NCBI GenBank assembly: GCA_029984035.1
Contig: JASBYJ010000007.1
Coordinates: forward strand, 1-64,000
DNA length: 64,000 nucleotides
Direction of reading: 5' to 3'
DNA from: Conchiformibius sp.
Lineage (GTDB): Bacteria > Pseudomonadota > Gammaproteobacteria > Burkholderiales > Neisseriaceae
The notes under the pieces were generated by a model. The model had not been told where the DNA came from, did not search any database, and was given only the letters and a program-made list of their open reading frames with translations. Shown here in pieces: positions 28,092-35,912 of the stretch (within the stretch, counting starts at the first letter, position 1; the number at the start of each line of letters is the position of its first letter). A program made the translations under genes and the position numbers.

Positions 28092-28127
28092 TTCAGACGG
28101 CATCAAATCCATTCAATGCCGTCCGAA
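28092..28127 (-). terminator. Meningococcal-type (AT-) DUS inverted pair after acnD
   Basis: TTCAGACGGCAT (28092-28103) is the exact complement of ATGCCGTCTGAA, the uptake sequence of N. meningitidis and N. gonorrhoeae. ATGCCGTCCGAA (28116-28127) is its one-mismatch inverted partner. The pair sits 10 bp after the acnD stop, as DUS terminators do. A local-dialect DUS lies just beside it at about 28068-28079. Confidence 0.8.
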
Positions 28128-28136
28128 ATCAGCCCT

Positions 28137-30740
28137 TTACACCTTGCCTTCCAAAAAATCCTGCGCGAAACGCTGCAACACGCCGCCCGCTTCGTAAATC
28201 AGCACTTCCTCCGCCGTATCCAAACGGCAGGTAACGGGCACTTCCACCGTTTCGCCGTTTTTACGGTGAACCAGCAGGGTCAAATCGCCGCGCGGTTGGC
28301 GCGTACCGGCTACATCGTAGGTTTCCGTGCCGTCCAGTGCCAAAGTGTGGCGGTTCACGCTGTCTTTGAATTGGAGCGGCAGCACGCCCATGCCGATGAG
28401 ATTGGTGCGGTGGATACGCTCAAATCCTTCGGCAACAATGGCTTCCACGCCCGCCAAGCGCACGCCTTTCGCCGCCCAGTCGCGGGACGAGCCTTGTCCG
28501 TAATCCGCGCCCGCGATGATGATAAGCGGCTGTTTGCGGTTCATATAGGTTTCAATCGCTTCCCACATCCGCATCACTTCGCCATCGGGTTCCACGCGGG
28601 CGAGCGAGCCTTGACGGGTGCTGCCGTCTGCGTTTTTCACCATTTCGTTGAACAACTTGGGATTGGCGAAAGTGGCGCGTTGCGCGGTCAGGTGGTCGCC
28701 GCGATGGGTGGCGTAGGAGTTAAAGTCTTCTTCAGGCAGCCCCATTTTCGCCAGATATTCGCCCGCCGCGCTGGTCGGCAAAATGGCGTTGGACGGCGAC
28801 AGGTGGTCGGTGGTGATGTTGTCGGGCAAAATCGCCAACGGCCGCATGCCTTTGAGCGTGCGCTCGCCCGCCAACGCGCCTTCCCAGTAGGGCGGACGGC
28901 GGATGTAGGTGGACATCGGCCGCCAGTCGTAAAGCGGGCTGGGGGCTTTTTCCGCCGCGCCGGTGTCAAACATCGGGATATACACATCGCGGAATTGCTG
29001 CGGTTTCACATACTTGGCAACAATTTCGTCAATTTCTTCGTCAGACGGCCAAATGTCTTTCAGGCGGATTTCTTTGCCGTCCGCCATGCCCAGCACGTCG
29101 TTTTCAATGTCAAAACGGATGCTGCCTGCAATCGCGTAGGCGACCACAAGCGGCGGCGATGCCAAAAACGCTTGTTTGGCGTAGGGGTGGATACGCCCGT
29201 CAAAATTACGGTTGCCCGACAAGACGGCGGTGGCGTACAAATCGCGCTCGATGATTTCCTGTTGGATGTTCGGGTCGAGCGCACCGCTCATGCCGTTGCA
29301 GGTGGTGCAGGCAAAGGCGACGATGCCGAAGCCCAGTTGTTCCAATTCGGGCAGCAAGCCCGCTTCCTGCAAATAAATTTCCGCCACTTTGGAACCGGGC
29401 GCGAAAGACGATTTCACCCAAGGTTTGCGCGTCAAGCCCAAACGGTTGGCGTTGCGTGCCAGCAGCGCGGCGGCCACCACGTTGCGCGGGTTGGAGGTGT
29501 TGGTGCAGGAGGTAATCGCCGCGATAATCACCGCGCCATCGGGCATTTTGCCGTCTGACGGGATTACGTAAGGCGCGGCAATGCCTTTCGCCGCCAAATC
29601 GCTGGTGGAAAAACGCGCGTGCGGGTTGGACGGGCCGGCCATATTGCGCGTTACTTTGGACAAATCAAAGTGCAACACGCGCGGATAAACGGCGTTTTTC
29701 AGGCAGTCTGCCCACAAACCGGCGGTTTTGGCGTAGTGTTCCACCAGTTTGACCTGTTCGTCATCGCGTCCCGTGAGTTTCAAATAATCAATGGTTTGCC
29801 CGTCAATGGCGAACATGGCGGCGGTTGCGCCGAATTCGGGGGTCATATTGGAGATGGTGGCGCGGTCGCCGACAGACAGGCTTTCCGCGCCCTCGCCGAA
29901 AAATTCCACAAACGCGCCCACCACGCGCTCTTTACGCAGAAATTCGGTCAATGCCAGCACGATGTCGGTGGCGGTAATCCCCGCTTGGCGTTTGCCGGTC
30001 AGCTCCACGCCGACAATGTCGGGCAGGCGCATCATCGAGGGCAAGCCCAGCATCACGCATTCGGCTTCCAAACCGCCCACGCCCACCGAAATCACGCCCA
30101 GCGCGTCCACATGCGGGGTGTGGCTGTCGGTACCGACACAGGTGTCGGGGAACGCCACGCCGTCCCGCACCTGCACCACGGGCGACATTTTTTCCAAATT
30201 GATTTGGTGCATGATGCCGTTGCCGGCGGGAATCACGTCCACATTGTCAAAGGCGGTTTTCGTCCAATTGATAAAGTGGAAACGGTCGTCATTGCGGCGG
30301 TCTTCGATGGCGCGGTTTTTGGCGAAGGCATCGGGGTCGTAGCCGCCGTGTTCCACCGCTAAAGAATGGTCGACAATCAACTGCGTTTGCACAACGGGAT
30401 TGACTTTGGACGGGTCGCCGCCCTGTTCGGCGATGGCATCGCGCAAACCCGCCAAATCCACCAGCGCGGTTTGTCCCAAAATATCGTGGCAGACCACGCG
30501 GGCGGGATACCAAGGAAAGTCAAGCTCTTGTTTGCGTTCAATCAGTTGGCGCAGCCAGCTTTGCAGGGTGGGCAAATCCGTATTGTCGGCGCGGCGCACC
30601 AGTTGTTCTGCCAAAATGCGGCTGGAGTAGGGCAGCGTGTCGTACGAACCGGCTTGGATTTCTTCGCAGGCGGCGCGGGCGTCGTAGTAGGACAAATCGC
30701 TGTTCGGCAGGGTTTTTTTGTAGCTTTGGTTTGCGGACAT
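28137..30740 (-). CDS. acnD: Fe/S-dependent 2-methylisocitrate dehydratase AcnD
   Basis: Aconitase-family enzyme that dehydrates 2-methylcitrate in propionate catabolism, with PrpF as partner. 867 residues. Iron-sulfur cysteines appear in AITSCTNTSNPRN and FACTTCNGMSGALDP; substrate residues in DSHTPHVDALGVI and in the swivel domain ADYGQGSSRDWAAKG. The start ATG follows AAGGAAACC. Upstream is a REP palindrome pair (30771-30837) and then the RAYT gene; downstream are a foreign-type DUS pair and the prpF fragment. The high-GC codon use and the AT-type and AG-type DUS around it suggest the gene came from another Neisseria lineage. Confidence 0.97.
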   Translation of the reverse strand: MSANQSYKKTLPNSDLSYYDARAACEEIQAGSYDTLPYSSRILAEQLVRRADNTDLPTLQSWLRQLIERKQELDFPWYPARVVCHDILGQTALVDLAGLRDAIAEQGGDPSKVNPVVQTQLIVDHSLAVEHGGYDPDAFAKNRAIEDRRNDDRFHFINWTKTAFDNVDVIPAGNGIMHQINLEKMSPVVQVRDGVAFPDTCVGTDSHTPHVDALGVISVGVGGLEAECVMLGLPSMMRLPDIVGVELTGKRQAGITATDIVLALTEFLRKERVVGAFVEFFGEGAESLSVGDRATISNMTPEFGATAAMFAIDGQTIDYLKLTGRDDEQVKLVEHYAKTAGLWADCLKNAVYPRVLHFDLSKVTRNMAGPSNPHARFSTSDLAAKGIAAPYVIPSDGKMPDGAVIIAAITSCTNTSNPRNVVAAALLARNANRLGLTRKPWVKSSFAPGSKVAEIYLQEAGLLPELEQLGFGIVAFACTTCNGMSGALDPNIQQEIIERDLYATAVLSGNRNFDGRIHPYAKQAFLASPPLVVAYAIAGSIRFDIENDVLGMADGKEIRLKDIWPSDEEIDEIVAKYVKPQQFRDVYIPMFDTGAAEKAPSPLYDWRPMSTYIRRPPYWEGALAGERTLKGMRPLAILPDNITTDHLSPSNAILPTSAAGEYLAKMGLPEEDFNSYATHRGDHLTAQRATFANPKLFNEMVKNADGSTRQGSLARVEPDGEVMRMWEAIETYMNRKQPLIIIAGADYGQGSSRDWAAKGVRLAGVEAIVAEGFERIHRTNLIGMGVLPLQFKDSVNRHTLALDGTETYDVAGTRQPRGDLTLLVHRKNGETVEVPVTCRLDTAEEVLIYEAGGVLQRFAQDFLEGKV

Positions 30741-30770
30741 GGTTGGTTTCCTTGTTTGAAACGGTTTTCA

Positions 30771-30837
30771 GTAGGGTGCGCCATGCGCACCGTATCGTAT
30801 GGTTTTATTGTTTCATGGTGCGCATGGCGCACCCTAC
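30771..30837. repeat. REP doublet (REPIN-like) upstream of acnD
   Basis: GTAGGGTGCGCCATGCGCACCGT (30771-30793) and its inverted copy ending GCGCACCCTAC (30815-30837) lie 21 bp apart. Each unit is itself an imperfect palindrome (GGTGCGC..GCGCACC) with a GTAG head, the form expected of REPs mobilised by the RAYT nearby. Confidence 0.85.
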
Positions 30838-30839
30838 AT

Positions 30840-30851
30840 TTCAGACGGCCT
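30840..30851. repeat. AG-DUS of another Neisseria dialect
   Basis: TTCAGACGGCCT is the complement of AGGCCGTCTGAA, the uptake sequence of several commensal Neisseria species. A local-type DUS follows a few bases later (about 30855-30867), so the two dialects lie side by side between REP units. Confidence 0.8.
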
Positions 30852-30890
30852 TTTCAGGCTGCCTGAAAATGGTTTTTTGGTGTGGATAAC

Positions 30891-30911
30891 GGTGCGCGTG
30901 GCGCACCCTAC
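30891..30911. repeat. REP unit flanking the RAYT gene (3' side)
   Basis: GGTGCGCGTGGCGCACCCTAC, inverted relative to the unit at 31467, lies 13 bp beyond the transposase stop codon. Confidence 0.8.
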
Positions 30912-30924
30912 ATTCGGGTAGTCA

Positions 30925-31461
30925 TCAATCGTCAATATGGCCAAGCACCACGCAGCCGCCCCAATCTTCGGGATAAACGCCCGCACGGACATAACGGTGA
31001 AACGTAGAATGCGGCCAATCTGCTGCGCGTTGAGCCCAACCGTGTTTGACGGGATTGTAATGAATATAATCCATGTGGTTTTGCAAGTCGTTGTCGTTGC
31101 GTATCATGTGTTCGTAAAAGCGTCTTTGCCAAATGCCGCGCTCGTGCCTGCGGTTTTTGGACACGCTCAAAACGTGCGCCGTCAAATGATATTGCGGGCA
31201 GGATTGCGTGGTTCGGCACTTTATCATGCTCCAGATTTTACCGAAATCCGTGCCGCTTTGCGGAAAGCGCAAGATGCAATGCAGATGGTCGGGCAGTTGT
31301 ACCCACGCAATGATTTCAAAGGAATAAAGTTGCCGCACTTCGCGAATAGCCGTTTTTAAGGCAGCTAAAAAATCCGTTTGGCAGAAAATCGTTCTGCGTT
31401 CAAACGCCGCCAGCGTAAAAAAATAAACCGTGCCGTCAGGATAACGCAAATAGCGGGGCAT
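30925..31461 (-). CDS. REP-associated tyrosine transposase (RAYT)
   Basis: 178 residues of the IS200-like Y1 HUH family. The metal-binding HxH is in LPDHLHCILRFP (about 57-68) and the nucleophilic tyrosine is in YIHYNPVKHGW (about 134-144). The opening RYPDGTVYFFTLAAFERR is typical of RAYTs. It is flanked by REP palindromes in opposite orientation (30891-30911 and 31467-31489), and more copies lie within 200 bp on each side. RAYTs act on REP hairpins as single-stranded substrates and are usually single-copy and vertically kept. Here it sits between prpC and acnD, splitting the propionate operon. Confidence 0.92.
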   Translation of the reverse strand: MPRYLRYPDGTVYFFTLAAFERRTIFCQTDFLAALKTAIREVRQLYSFEIIAWVQLPDHLHCILRFPQSGTDFGKIWSMIKCRTTQSCPQYHLTAHVLSVSKNRRHERGIWQRRFYEHMIRNDNDLQNHMDYIHYNPVKHGWAQRAADWPHSTFHRYVRAGVYPEDWGGCVVLGHIDD

Positions 31462-31466
31462 ATTAA

Positions 31467-31489
31467 GTAGGGTGCGCCATGCGCACCGT
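31467..31489. repeat. REP unit flanking the RAYT gene (5' side)
   Basis: GTAGGGTGCGCCATGCGCACC begins five bases upstream of the transposase start codon and is identical over 21 bases to the unit at 30771. Confidence 0.85.
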
Positions 31490-31561
31490 TGCCTTGTTTT
31501 AAAAAAGAAAACAGATTTCAGGCAGCCTGAATGTTCCGCGATATGGCGTCAAACGGAACGG

Positions 31562-31683
31562 ATAGGATACGCCATGCGCACCGTCTTCGTTAATCCGTGC
31601 AAAACTGCCTGAAAAGCCGCAGGGTGCACCTGCACACCATTATCTTGATTTTTCAATCAAACGGTGCGCACGGCGCACCCTAC
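31562..31683. repeat. Cluster of degenerate REP units before prpC's 3' end
   Basis: Three units: GGATACGCCATGCGCACCGT (to 31583), a degenerate AGGGTGCACCTGCACACC (31621-31638), and ACGGTGCGCACGGCGCACCC plus TAC (31661-31683). The last ends 10 bp from the prpC stop codon and may contribute to its transcript end. Confidence 0.75.
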
Positions 31684-31692
31684 AAGCGGTGC

Positions 31693-32847
31693 TTAACGCT
31701 CGCCCATCGGCACAAACGCCAAATCATCGGGGCCGGTGTAGTTTGCGCTCGGACGGATAATCTTGCCGTCCTGACGCTGCTCCAGAACGTGCGCGCTCCA
31801 GCCTGTGGTGCGCGAAATCACAAACAGGGGCGTAAACATCGCGGTCGGCACGCCCAGCTTCTGATAGGAAACCGCCGAGAACCAATCCAAGTTCGGGAAC
31901 ATTTTTTTCTCGTTCCACATCAAAGTTTCCAAACGTTCGGCAATGTCAAACAAACGCATATCGCCCGTTTCCGCGCTCAATTCGCGCGCCACTTCCTTAA
32001 TCACCACATTGCGCGGGTCGGACACGGTGTACACGGGGTGGCCGAAACCGATGATGATTTCCTTGCGGGCGATGCGCTCGCGGATATCCGCTTCGGCTTC
32101 ATCGGCGTTGCGGTAGCGTTTTTGAATGTCGTACGCCACTTCGTTGGCACCGCCGTGTTTCGGGCCTTTCAGGGCGCCAATCGCGCCGGTAATGCAGGAA
32201 TAAATGTCCGAACCCGTGCCGGCAATCACGCGGCTGGTAAAGGTGGACGCATTAAACTCGTGTTCCGCATACAAAATCAGCGAAATATGCATGGCTTTGA
32301 CTTGCGATTCGGTGGGGCGTTTGCCGTGCAGCATGTGCAGGAAATGACCGCCGATGCTGTCTTCCTCGCTTTCCACGTTGATGCGCTTGCCGTTGTGCGA
32401 ATATTGGTACCAATACAGCAACATACTGCCCAAGCTGGCAATCAGCTTGTCGGCGATGTCGCGGGCTTCGCTGGCGGGCTGGCTTTCGCGCTCGGGGTGG
32501 ACGCAGCCGAGCATGGACACGCCGGTACGCAAAACGTCCATCGGGTGCGTGTGCGCGGGCAGGCTTTCCAGCACTTCAATCACGCGAATCGGCAGGCCGC
32601 GCAGCGATTTGAGTTTGGCTTTGTAGGCGGCCAGCTCAAATTTGTTCGGCAGATGGCCGTGAATCAGCAGGTGGGCGACTTCTTCAAATTCGCAATGTTT
32701 TGCCAAATCAAGAATATCGTAACCGCGATAGCTCAAATCGTTGCCACTGCGGCCAACGGTACACAGCGCGGTGTTGCCCGCCGCCACGCCCGACAGGGCT
32801 ACGGATTTTTTCGGTTTGAAAGTGGGGGTTTGGGTTTCGGCAGTCAT
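31693..32847 (-). CDS. prpC: 2-methylcitrate synthase
   Basis: Condenses propionyl-CoA with oxaloacetate. Citrate-synthase fold, 384 residues. Active-site features: [34 protein letters not shown] (His, substrate), [13 protein letters not shown] (His), and [14 protein letters not shown] with the later catalytic-region residues. The open frame extends to 32919, but ATG 32847 has AAGGAGC seven bases upstream and begins the family-like [10 protein letters not shown]. Co-directional with prpB, 90 bp away. Together with acnD and prpF it forms a complete route from propionyl-CoA to pyruvate and succinate. Confidence 0.96.
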   Translation of the reverse strand: MTAETQTPTFKPKKSVALSGVAAGNTALCTVGRSGNDLSYRGYDILDLAKHCEFEEVAHLLIHGHLPNKFELAAYKAKLKSLRGLPIRVIEVLESLPAHTHPMDVLRTGVSMLGCVHPERESQPASEARDIADKLIASLGSMLLYWYQYSHNGKRINVESEEDSIGGHFLHMLHGKRPTESQVKAMHISLILYAEHEFNASTFTSRVIAGTGSDIYSCITGAIGALKGPKHGGANEVAYDIQKRYRNADEAEADIRERIARKEIIIGFGHPVYTVSDPRNVVIKEVARELSAETGDMRLFDIAERLETLMWNEKKMFPNLDWFSAVSYQKLGVPTAMFTPLFVISRTTGWSAHVLEQRQDGKIIRPSANYTGPDDLAFVPMGER

Positions 32848-32936
32848 GGTTTGCTCCTTGCAGTCGGTGGGAAACGGGTGCAGAAAACCGATGCCGCCGC
32901 CGCAAACGCAACGGGGCATGGCTGTCTGAAACGGAT

Positions 32937-33818
32937 TTATTGTTTTTCGCTGAACAGTTTGTCTAATTTCTGTTCAAAATCGTGGTAATTGAGATAATCG
33001 TAGAGTTCCGCGCGGGTTTGCATGGTGTCCAGCACGTTTTCTTGCGTGCCGTCCCGCAAAATCGCCTGATACACGTTCAATGCGGCTTTGCTGGCGGCGC
33101 GGAAAGAGGAAAGCGGATACAGCACCAGCTTCACGCCGTGTTCGGCGAGTTGTTGCTGCGTATAAAGCGGCGTTGCGCCGAACTCGGTAATGTTCGCCAA
33201 CACGGGCACGTTTACTGCTTCGGCAAACTGTTTGTACATCGCCAGTTCGGTCATCGCTTCGGGGAAAATCATGTCGGCACCCGCTTCCACGCAGGCGCGG
33301 GCGCGTTCAATCGCCGCGTCCAAACCTTCAACGGCGAGCGCATCGGTACGCGCCATAATCACGAAATTTTCATCTTGGCGGGCATCAACGGCGGCTTTGA
33401 TTCTGTCCACCATTTCGGCTTGGGAAACAATGGCTTTGTTCGGGCGGTGTCCGCAGCGTTTTTGCGCCACTTGGTCTTCGATATGGACGGCGGCCACGCC
33501 CGCTTTTTCAAAGGCGCGGATGGTGCGGGTGATGTTGAACGCGCCGCCCCAGCCGACATCAATGTCCACCAAAAGCGGCGTGTCCACATTGTCGGTGATG
33601 CGGCGGGCGTCAATCAGCACGTCTTCCATCGTGGTGATGCCCAAATCGGGAATGCCGCAGGAACAGGCGGCCACGCCGCCGCCGGACAGGTAAACGGCTT
33701 TGAAACCGCTTTGGGTGGCGAGGCGGGCAAAATAAGCATTGACGCAGCCGGCAACGGCAAGCGGGGAGGATTCTTGAACGGCGCGGCGGAATGCGGCACC
33801 GGCGGAATGGCGGGTCAT
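32937..33818 (-). CDS. prpB: 2-methylisocitrate lyase
   Basis: Splits 2-methylisocitrate into pyruvate and succinate. Isocitrate-lyase family, 293 residues. Signatures: [20 protein letters not shown] near residue 42, metal-binding [29 protein letters not shown] with the catalytic KRCGH, and [16 protein letters not shown]. Start ATG 33818 is chosen over the longer frame to 33911 because of the GAGGAAGTC ribosome binding site and the conserved start [11 protein letters not shown]. First gene of the prp block, with an AT-rich promoter region above it. Confidence 0.96.
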   Translation of the reverse strand: MTRHSAGAAFRRAVQESSPLAVAGCVNAYFARLATQSGFKAVYLSGGGVAACSCGIPDLGITTMEDVLIDARRITDNVDTPLLVDIDVGWGGAFNITRTIRAFEKAGVAAVHIEDQVAQKRCGHRPNKAIVSQAEMVDRIKAAVDARQDENFVIMARTDALAVEGLDAAIERARACVEAGADMIFPEAMTELAMYKQFAEAVNVPVLANITEFGATPLYTQQQLAEHGVKLVLYPLSSFRAASKAALNVYQAILRDGTQENVLDTMQTRAELYDYLNYHDFEQKLDKLFSEKQ

Positions 33819-34290
33819 GATGACTTCCTCATATGGATAAGTTGTTATCGTGTAGTGCAATGTAATCAAGAGAAATGTTTGTGTAAAATTTTTTATTCTT
33901 ATGTTAATCATAACAGGATTTTATAATACGGAACTTAACGCATAATTCTGTTTTTATTTTCAAATAAATAAAATAAAAAATCTTTTTTTGATTATTTTTT
34001 GATATAAGATAGCTTATTTTATCAGTGTAAATTTAATCAACACCAATATGCTCTTATAGCGGTAACAAGCTGATGAATAGGGTTATACAACACAAATGAT
34101 ATATAACAGATTGTTTATATGCAATATTATTAGGTCGAAATACTTTCAGGCTGCCTGAAAGTATTTTTATCTTTATTCATCGGTAAAAACACTATTTTCA
34201 GGCAGCCTGAAGCTGCTGCTAATCAATTGTTAAGGCAATAAGTTTTGTTTCTCTAATTTATGGCTTTGTTTTTGGGCAGCCATAAACAGG
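33819..34290. promoter_or_regulatory. Upstream region of the prp block and 3' region of pgeF
   Basis: No gene. 33900-34140 is very AT-rich and is the likely promoter region of prpB, but I cannot place a specific promoter or operator. At 34142-34162 a DUS palindrome ACTTTCAGGCTGCCTGAAAGT followed by TATTTTTA, and a second DUS at about 34197-34210, probably end the transcript arriving from pgeF. Confidence 0.5.
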
Positions 34291-35067
34291 TTACGATTTA
34301 CGTTCCAGCCAAACCGCACTCACCATACGGCCCGTTTGACCGTCGCGCCGATAGGAGAAAAAGCGCTCCCTTTCCAATACCGTGCAATGTCCGCCGCCGT
34401 ATATTTCATATACGCCCACGCTGCCCAATACCATCTTTGCCAAAGCGTAAATATCGGCTAAATATTTTCCTTCTCCGATGTCTGTAAAAGCCGAATTGGC
34501 ATGGGGCAGCTGATGACAAAACGCGCTGCGCACTTCATCGCCCACTTCAAACGCTTCCGTACCGATGGCGGGGCCAAACCATGCCATGATTTCACCGGCG
34601 GCCACCTTCATAGCGGTAACAGTACTTTGCAATACACCGTCTGCCAAACCCCGCCAGCCCGCATGAGCTGCCGCCACTACCGTACCGGAACGGTCGCAAA
34701 ACAACACCGGCAAACAATCCGCCGTCATCACTGCACACGCTGCACTGCCGCTGAAATCAACCGATGCATCGGCATCACACAATTGCCGCAAAGCTTCATC
34801 GGCGGAAACCACACGCGTACCATGCACTTGGTTTAAGTATGTCATGGGAACGGGTACTTGCTTCTGAACCAATGCACGGTTTGCCGCAACATGTTCGGGA
34901 CAATCCCCCACATGCGCCCCGACATTCAGGCTGCCAAACTTACCCCCACTATATCCGCCCAAGCGTGTGCTAACCAATGTTTTAACGCAAGCAGGCGCAG
35001 GCCAATCGGCATGAAAAAAGCCGCCTGAACATTCCTTTCCGGCAGCATTTGAAAAAGCATTTTCCAT
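34291..35067 (-). CDS. pgeF: Peptidoglycan editing factor PgeF (YfiH/laccase-domain family)
   Basis: 258 residues of the DUF152/YfiH family. The three metal-site residues are visible: His in NQVHGTRVV (about 82), Cys in MTADCLPVLFCD (about 118) and His in AAHAGWRGLADGV (about 135). Published work on E. coli YfiH describes removal of mis-incorporated serine from peptidoglycan precursors; other members were reported as purine nucleoside phosphorylases or polyphenol oxidases. The C-terminal SYRRDGQTGRMVSAVWL is conserved. Monocistronic, 105 bp downstream of aroQ on the same strand. Confidence 0.92.
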   Translation of the reverse strand: MENAFSNAAGKECSGGFFHADWPAPACVKTLVSTRLGGYSGGKFGSLNVGAHVGDCPEHVAANRALVQKQVPVPMTYLNQVHGTRVVSADEALRQLCDADASVDFSGSAACAVMTADCLPVLFCDRSGTVVAAAHAGWRGLADGVLQSTVTAMKVAAGEIMAWFGPAIGTEAFEVGDEVRSAFCHQLPHANSAFTDIGEGKYLADIYALAKMVLGSVGVYEIYGGGHCTVLERERFFSYRRDGQTGRMVSAVWLERKS

Positions 35068-35172
35068 AATAAGTTATCCGCTATCCGTAATATGGATAAA
35101 GTCAAAAGATATTTAAATAAAACCACAATCTTTCCGTTTGCAATATGCCTGTTCATCCGTACTGCATATTTT

Positions 35173-35610
35173 TCAGGCAGCCTGAAAAGTCTTTACCGCA
35201 AACTGCAAGGCGGCACGGTAGCCAAACGCCCCCAAGCCTGCAATCACGCCCACCGCTTTATCCGACAAATAAGAATGATGTCGGAACGTTTCGCGGGCAT
35301 AGACATTGGAAAGATGTACTTCGATAAACGGAATACCCACACCGCACAAAGCATCACGAATTGCAATACTGGTATGCGTATACGCACCTGCATTAATGAT
35401 AATGCAGTCGGCCTTGTCTCTTGCCTGATGGATACGGTCTACTATTTCGCCTTCGCCATTGCTTTGGAAATGCGACAGATTAACCCCTAATTCTCCGGCC
35501 AAGCCATCCAAATCAGCCGAAATATCCGCCAGAGTCTGCCCGCCGTAAATATGCGGTTCGCGCAAGCCCAATAAGTTCAAATTCGGTCCGTTGATAAGCA
35601 ATATGTTCAT
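35173..35610 (-). CDS. aroQ: 3-dehydroquinate dehydratase, type II
   Basis: Third step of the shikimate pathway. 145 residues. Type II features: [17 protein letters not shown] with the active-site Tyr, [31 protein letters not shown], and [20 protein letters not shown] with the catalytic His. The last codons and stop come from an uptake sequence: TTT CAG GCA GCC TGA gives Phe-Gln-Ala-Ala-stop. Confidence 0.96.
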   Translation of the reverse strand: MNILLINGPNLNLLGLREPHIYGGQTLADISADLDGLAGELGVNLSHFQSNGEGEIVDRIHQARDKADCIIINAGAYTHTSIAIRDALCGVGIPFIEVHLSNVYARETFRHHSYLSDKAVGVIAGLGAFGYRAALQFAVKTFQAA

Positions 35611-35912
35611 GATGGGTTCCTGCGCGAATGGCTGATTAATCGTTGGCCGGGAAATGTGTGAAACTTATGCCGAGTTGGCCTGTCTGCTGTTTTTCAGGCA
35701 GCCTGCGTGTTTCGAGTTCTGCTATCGGGGTTTAAGGCGTTTGTTTCGGCTTGGATTTGTGCAATAAGACAAGGTTTGCCGTATGGTTTGCAAACTTATG
35801 CGCTGCCTGAAGACGGTTTCAGGCAGCTATATTGCATCCCATTGTTCGGATACTTATCTGTATTTTTGGATTTCAATGAATTCCAATAGGAATCTACGGA
35901 TTCCTAACCGGT
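35611..35912. other. Intergenic region between aroQ and the lytic transglycosylase gene
   Basis: About 300 bp. It contains a DUS at about 35693-35704 and two partial ones (35801-35812, 35818-35828), but no gene, RNA or clear promoter that I recognise. Confidence 0.5.

Noticed and set aside
28116-29558. 480-codon ORF opposite acnD
   Set aside because: Antisense shadow of acnD with His/Arg/Gln-rich nonsense; no domain.
30771-31683. CRISPR-like array of short repeats around the transposase
   Set aside because: Units are palindromic REPs in both orientations with irregular spacing and no uniform spacers; no cas genes are present.
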